This document shows positions 61,585-64,000 of a stretch of DNA of 64,000 nucleotides, piece after piece. The stretch covers positions 1-64,000 of the forward strand of contig NZ_NFJZ01000010.1 of assembly GCF_002160135.1 (NCBI RefSeq). Reading direction: 5' to 3'. The notes beneath the pieces were generated by a model that was not told the origin of the DNA, did no database searches, and saw only the letters and a program-made list of their open reading frames with translations. This DNA is from Lachnoclostridium sp. An196 (GTDB lineage: Bacteria > Bacillota > Clostridia > Lachnospirales > Lachnospiraceae). Position 1 is the stretch's first letter. Each line of letters opens with the position of its first letter. The position numbers and the translations under genes were made by a program.

Positions 61585-64000
61585 GCTCTTTCCTCTGCTT
61601 TCACGGTTATCTTCACCTTTCCGCCTGCAACTTTCACATCCACACGGTCTCCTTCATGAATTTTGCCGGATAAGATTTCGTCCGCCATCAGATCCTCCAA
61701 CTGGTTCTGAATGGCCCGCTTCAGCGGGCGCGCGCCGTATTTGGCGTCATATCCGATCTCTGCAAGCCATTTTTTCACAGAGTCTTTGAACGACACATGG
61801 ATGGACAGCTGACGTTCACAGCGCTTCTCCAGCTCATCCAGAAGCATCCCGGCAATCCGGCTGATCTCATCCTTCTGCAGCATATGGAAAACAATAACTT
61901 CATCAATCCGATTCAGAAATTCCGGCCTGAAAAGCTGTTTCACTTCATTCATGACGCTGTTCTTCATAAACTCATAGTCCTGACGCGCGTCCTCCGACGA
62001 CGCAAACCCCAGTTTTTTTGGCGTCACTATGGCGCTGGCGCCGGCATTGGACGTCATGATAATCACCGTGTTTTTAAAATCCACTCTGCGTCCCTGAGAA
62101 TCTGTAATATGCCCGTCGTCCAATACCTGCAGCAGAATATTGAATACATCCGGGTGGGCTTTCTCAATCTCATCGAACAAAATCACCGCATACGGATTTC
62201 GCCTGACTTTTTCGCTCAGCTGGCCGCCCTCTTCATGTCCCACATAGCCGGGAGGCGAACCGATGATCTTCGCCACGCTGTGCTTCTCCATATATTCCGA
62301 CATATCCACGCGGATCATGGATTCTTCCCGTCCGAAGAGAACCTCTGCCAGCGCTTTGGACAGCTCCGTCTTTCCCACTCCTGTGGGACCGAGGAACAGA
62401 AAAGAACCTATGGGCCTTCCCGGATCTTTCAGTCCTACCCTTCCTCTTTTCACCGCTCTGGCTACCGCTTTTACCGCCTCATCCTGTCCCACGACTCTCT
62501 TGTGAAGCGTCTGTTCCAGCCGGCGGAGCTTCTGGGACTCTGCTTCCTCCAGCCTCTGTACCGGTATCTTTGTCCAGGCGGATACCGTCCTGGCAATCTG
62601 CTCTTCGGTCACCACGCCGGTTCTGTGAGTCTTTTTCCGGGACTGCGGCTCCATATGTCCCTCCAGTTCCTGCAGTTTCTGCCGAAAGACCCGTGCCTGC
62701 TCCAGGTCTCCGCTCATAAGAGCCTTTTCCAGATTTTCTCTGGCTTCCGCGGTCTTTCTGGCTGCAGCCGCGCTGTCTGAAAGACTCCCGGATCCGGACT
62801 GCTTCAGTCTGATTCCTGCCGCTGCCTCATCCATCAAATCAATGGCTTTATCCGGCAAAAAACGATCGTTCACATATCTGGCCGACAAATTTGCGGCGGC
62901 TTCCAGCGCCTCATCCGTAATCCTCACCTGATGGTATTTCTCATAATAGGGACGCAGGCCTTTCAGAATCTCCACCGTCTGCTCTATGCCGGCTTCTTCC
63001 ACGACCACCGGCTGAAAACGCCGTTCCAGCGCAGCGTCTTTTTCTATATGTTTTCGATACTCTTCCAGCGTAGTAGCGCCGATGATCTGGATCTCTCCCC
63101 GAGCCATGGCAGGCTTCAGAATATTTGAGGCGTCCATGGCCCCTTCCGCGCCTCCCGCGCCGATAATTGTGTGCAGCTCGTCAATAAACAGAAGAATGTT
63201 GCCGTTCTGGCGTACCTCATCGATCACGTTTTTGATCCGCTCCTCAAATTCTCCCCGGTATTTGGAGCCGGCCACCATAGCGGTCAGGTCCAGGATACAC
63301 AGTCTCTTTCCTAAAAGTGTATCCGGCGCCATGCCTGACGCGATCCTCTGCGCAAGCCCTTCCACGATCGCGCTTTTACCCACGCCGGGTTCTCCGATCA
63401 GGCAGGGATTGTTTTTTGTCCTGCGGCTCAGCACCTGGATTACCCGCTGAATTTCTTCTTCCCGTCCGATAATCGGATCCAGTCTGCCTTCTTTAGCCAT
63501 GGCGGTCAGATCCCGGCTGTATTGTTCCAGCGTCTGTACGCCGCGCCCTTTCTGTTCTTCTTTATATTCATATGCCTTGTCTCCCATAGAACCTATCAGT
63601 TCTGTATAGAGATCTTTCAGGCGGATATTCATCGTATTCAGCAGGCGGGACGCCACGCACTCTCCATCTTTAAGTATCGCGATCAGGATATGTTCCGTCC
63701 CTGTCAGCTCTTCACGGAATTTTTTCGCTTCTGTCTTGGCGTCCTCCAGTATTTTCTGTGCACGGGGCGTAAACTCCCGTTTTTCAGAAAATTCTGCCGC
63801 TGCTTCCGGTGCGATCAATTCATGAATCATGCGAATCAATTCTTTTTCCGACACCCCGGCGCCCTGAAGGATCTGACCCGCGAGACAGTCCGGATCACGC
63901 ACCAACCCTAAAAGAATATGTTCTGTTCCCACATAAGGATGGCCCAGCTGCAGCGCGGCCCTTCGTGCCGCTCTGAGTGCGCGTTCCGCCTTGCCCGTGT
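61581..64000 (-). CDS. clpC: Clp protease ATPase ClpC, 5' end outside window
   Basis: 806 codons are visible; the start lies beyond the right edge. Clp N-domain ([15 protein letters not shown] near the edge), first AAA with [17 protein letters not shown] and [20 protein letters not shown], a short middle region, second AAA with [16 protein letters not shown] and [16 protein letters not shown], then the C-terminal ClpB-D2 small domain. Unfolds proteins for ClpP. A reading frame from a GTG at 63932 would drop part of the N-domain and is not the real start. Confidence 0.95.
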   Translation of the reverse strand, partial: TGKAERALRAARRAALQLGHPYVGTEHILLGLVRDPDCLAGQILQGAGVSEKELIRMIHELIAPEAAAEFSEKREFTPRAQKILEDAKTEAKKFREELTGTEHILIAILKDGECVASRLLNTMNIRLKDLYTELIGSMGDKAYEYKEEQKGRGVQTLEQYSRDLTAMAKEGRLDPIIGREEEIQRVIQVLSRRTKNNPCLIGEPGVGKSAIVEGLAQRIASGMAPDTLLGKRLCILDLTAMVAGSKYRGEFEERIKNVIDEVRQNGNILLFIDELHTIIGAGGAEGAMDASNILKPAMARGEIQIIGATTLEEYRKHIEKDAALERRFQPVVVEEAGIEQTVEILKGLRPYYEKYHQVRITDEALEAAANLSARYVNDRFLPDKAIDLMDEAAAGIRLKQSGSGSLSDSAAAARKTAEARENLEKALMSGDLEQARVFRQKLQELEGHMEPQSRKKTHRTGVVTEEQIARTVSAWTKIPVQRLEEAESQKLRRLEQTLHKRVVGQDEAVKAVARAVKRGRVGLKDPGRPIGSFLFLGPTGVGKTELSKALAEVLFGREESMIRVDMSEYMEKHSVAKIIGSPPGYVGHEEGGQLSEKVRRNPYAVILFDEIEKAHPDVFNILLQVLDDGHITDSQGRRVDFKNTVIIMTSNAGASAIVTPKKLGFASSEDARQDYEFMKNSVMNEVKQLFRPEFLNRIDEVIVFHMLQKDEISRIAGMLLDELEKRCERQLSIHVSFKDSVKKWLAEIGYDAKYGARPLKRAIQNQLEDLMADEILSGKIHEGDRVDVKVAGGKVKITVKAEERA

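Overview
The window looks like a chromosomal segment of a Gram-positive anaerobic Clostridia member, most likely family Lachnospiraceae. Evidence: clpC-radA gene order, a DUF815 ATPase next to uppP, an EFR1-type flavodoxin-ferredoxin, an aldo/keto reductase with 2x[4Fe-4S], an adenosylcobalamin-dependent ribonucleotide reductase, a collagen-like (BclA-type, exosporium-like) protein with its glycosyltransferase, LarC, and YfcC/IadA. Host genes use a balanced base composition; the first ~8.5 kb is visibly more AT-rich and patchy. Species cannot be named from the sequence alone.

Layout. (1) 1-8.4 kb is an accessory graveyard: the end of an IS21 helper gene, half an ISL3 transposase, a phage family-A DNA polymerase fragment fused to a scrap of group II intron reverse transcriptase, the tail of an AAA ATPase with the start of its partner gene, and a 5'-truncated IS110 transposase. 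The only intact operon there is an AAA ATPase plus subtilisin-like protease pair (1434-4818), matching the IetA/IetS anti-phage/plasmid-stability type, with its own near-consensus promoter framed by repeats. (2) 8.6-16.2 kb holds redox enzymes, a bPH membrane protein, two deletion-damaged genes (GNAT, histidinol phosphatase), an HTH-aminotransferase fusion with an array of operator-like repeats, and a two-component system. (3) 16.3-22.9 kb is a transport/metabolism block: SLC13 carrier, PucR regulator, DcuC-type carrier and two uroporphyrinogen-decarboxylase-family (methyltransferase-like) proteins. (4) 22.9-32.3 kb holds galK, uppP, a DUF815 ATPase, an aldolase-like protein, an RpiR regulator, a collapsed beta-glucoside operon that still has its antiterminator leader, an aspartate aminotransferase, an alarmone-hydrolase-like HD protein and an Lrp regulator. 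(5) 32.4-43.1 kb is almost all on the minus strand: cyuA, larC, nrdJ, aldehyde and alcohol dehydrogenases, and a zur-znuACB zinc operon. (6) 43.2-48.1 kb carries a glycosyltransferase and collagen-like protein, then iadA with a YfcC carrier. (7) 48.1-52.7 kb has nth, a KdpDE-like two-component system led by a 48-residue membrane peptide, nfo and a LysR regulator. (8) 52.9-60 kb has a second UroD-family/SLC13 cassette, a sulfur redox pair (CoA-disulfide reductase-rhodanese and a small sulfite-reductase-like protein) with a divergent LysR, and a solute-binding lipoprotein. (9) The right end has tRNA-Trp, radA and clpC (cut by the window edge).

Two themes stand out. First, unusually many genes carry internal, out-of-frame deletions (GNAT, histidinol phosphatase, beta-glucosidase twice, AAA/IS110 junction), so this lineage is losing accessory functions here (or the assembly has collapsed; read mapping would tell). 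Second, two separate loci pair UroD-superfamily proteins with anion/dicarboxylate carriers and a dedicated regulator, but no corrinoid protein is in sight. A dispersed hairpin element carrying TATAAT boxes sits directly upstream of two unrelated genes 40 kb apart.
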